NCBI GenBank assembly: GCA_031551755.1
Contig: JAVBNE010000090.1
Span: 1-7,095, forward strand
DNA length: 7,095 nt
Source: JAVBMU01 sp031551755
GTDB taxonomy: Bacteria; Actinomycetota; Actinomycetes; Actinomycetales; Cellulomonadaceae
Direction of reading: 5' to 3'
Both the position numbers and the translations under genes were made by a program. Below, in pieces: positions 6,736-7,095 of this stretch (positions are counted from its first letter, which is position 1; every line of letters begins with the position of its first letter). Below the pieces are notes generated by a model. The model worked only from the letters and a program-made list of their open reading frames with translations. It did no database searches and was not told the DNA's origin.

Positions 6736-7095
6736 ATGTATAATCCGCAAATAGAAGATAGGCTTAATTTTACCCGTTCTATTATAGAAGGTAATATAAG
6801 TTCGTTCGAGATATTTTATCGGGCAGAGTATAATAACCTGCGCCATTTTGTATCCTCGTTCGTCACCCATAGTCATCAGCAGGCGGAAGATATTGTGCAA
6901 GAATCATTTTTGTCATTCTGGACCAACAGGCACACGCTTGACCCTGCCCGAAATATAAGGGCCTATCTTTACACTATTGCAAAGCACAAAACAATCAATA
7001 CCCTAAAGTTTCAGTCGAGATTTAAAGGTATAACAGCCGGACTAAACGAACTAAATTTCGGGATAAAAACACTGGAAAGCGAGGATATGATTTCA
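6736..7095 (+). CDS. ECF-type RNA polymerase sigma-70 factor, Bacteroidetes family (3' partial)
   Basis: This is an alternative sigma factor that directs RNA polymerase to a small set of promoters, typically those of a neighbouring SusC/SusD operon under a FecR-type anti-sigma factor. The frame opens with ATG at 6736 (MYNPQIEDRLNFTRSIIEGN) and stays open to the right edge, giving 120 residues of a family that usually has about 180-200. Sigma region 2 is complete: FEIFYRAEYNNLRHFV (24-39), then AEDIVQESFLSFW (50-62), the core-binding/-10 recognition helix, then NIRAYLYTIAKHKTIN (73-88). The variable linker follows, and region 4 (-35 recognition) lies outside the window. The start is supported by the TATCTTTG promoter 13 nt upstream, and no earlier in-frame start fits as well. 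It is separated from the upstream operon by a terminator, so it probably leads the next locus, with an anti-sigma factor and another SusC/SusD pair as likely neighbours (inference). Confidence 0.93.
   Translation, partial: MYNPQIEDRLNFTRSIIEGNISSFEIFYRAEYNNLRHFVSSFVTHSHQQAEDIVQESFLSFWTNRHTLDPARNIRAYLYTIAKHKTINTLKFQSRFKGITAGLNELNFGIKTLESEDMIS

Noticed and set aside
6703..6900. Minus-strand open frame of 65 codons overlapping the sigma gene
   Set aside because: It is antisense to clear sigma region 2 coding sequence and lacks domain or promoter support.

Overview
The window comes from a member of the Bacteroidota, most likely a Bacteroidales-type bacterium. The reasons are a SusC/SusD pair, a DUF4369-thioredoxin (TlpA-like) protein, a sigma factor of the Bacteroidetes ECF type, an exact TAnnTTTG promoter element, and a base composition that looks to be in the mid-40s % GC. 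I cannot name the genus from this sequence alone.

Layout: (1) nt 2-3373 is the 3' part of a SusC/RagA-like TonB-dependent outer-membrane transporter gene. Its start and signal peptide lie left of the window, but an N-terminal STN domain is visible. (2) nt 3387-5333 is a complete SusD/RagB-like surface lipoprotein gene, preceded by a perfect Shine-Dalgarno sequence that overlaps the susC stop codon. (3) nt 5392-6519 (alternative start 5356) is an exported thiol-disulfide oxidoreductase with a DUF4369 domain and a WCGPC active site. (4) nt 6520-6735 is intergenic. It holds a good intrinsic terminator at 6568-6610 and a Bacteroidetes -7 promoter element at 6715-6722. (5) nt 6736-7095 is the first 120 codons of an ECF sigma-70 factor that runs off the right edge.

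Genes 1-3 lie on the + strand with short gaps (13 nt, then 22 or 58 nt) and no terminator between them, so they read as one operon closed by the 6568-6610 hairpin. SusC and SusD would form the outer-membrane 'pedal-bin' importer, driven by TonB. The thioredoxin-like protein would act in the periplasm on cysteines of this system or of its substrate. The STN domain on SusC implies signalling through a FecR-type anti-sigma factor to an ECF sigma factor, probably encoded just upstream of the window. The sigma gene at the right edge starts a new transcription unit and probably belongs to the next, similar locus.

No glycoside hydrolase, peptidase, sulfatase or other substrate-defining enzyme is present, so the imported nutrient cannot be inferred. 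No RNA genes, mobile elements, CRISPR arrays or long repeats were seen. This is a recognisable nutrient-uptake locus rather than a clearly new system. The most noteworthy points are the cysteine-containing SusD next to a thioredoxin-family protein, the unusually strong Shine-Dalgarno sequence for this phylum, and the almost leaderless sigma-factor promoter.
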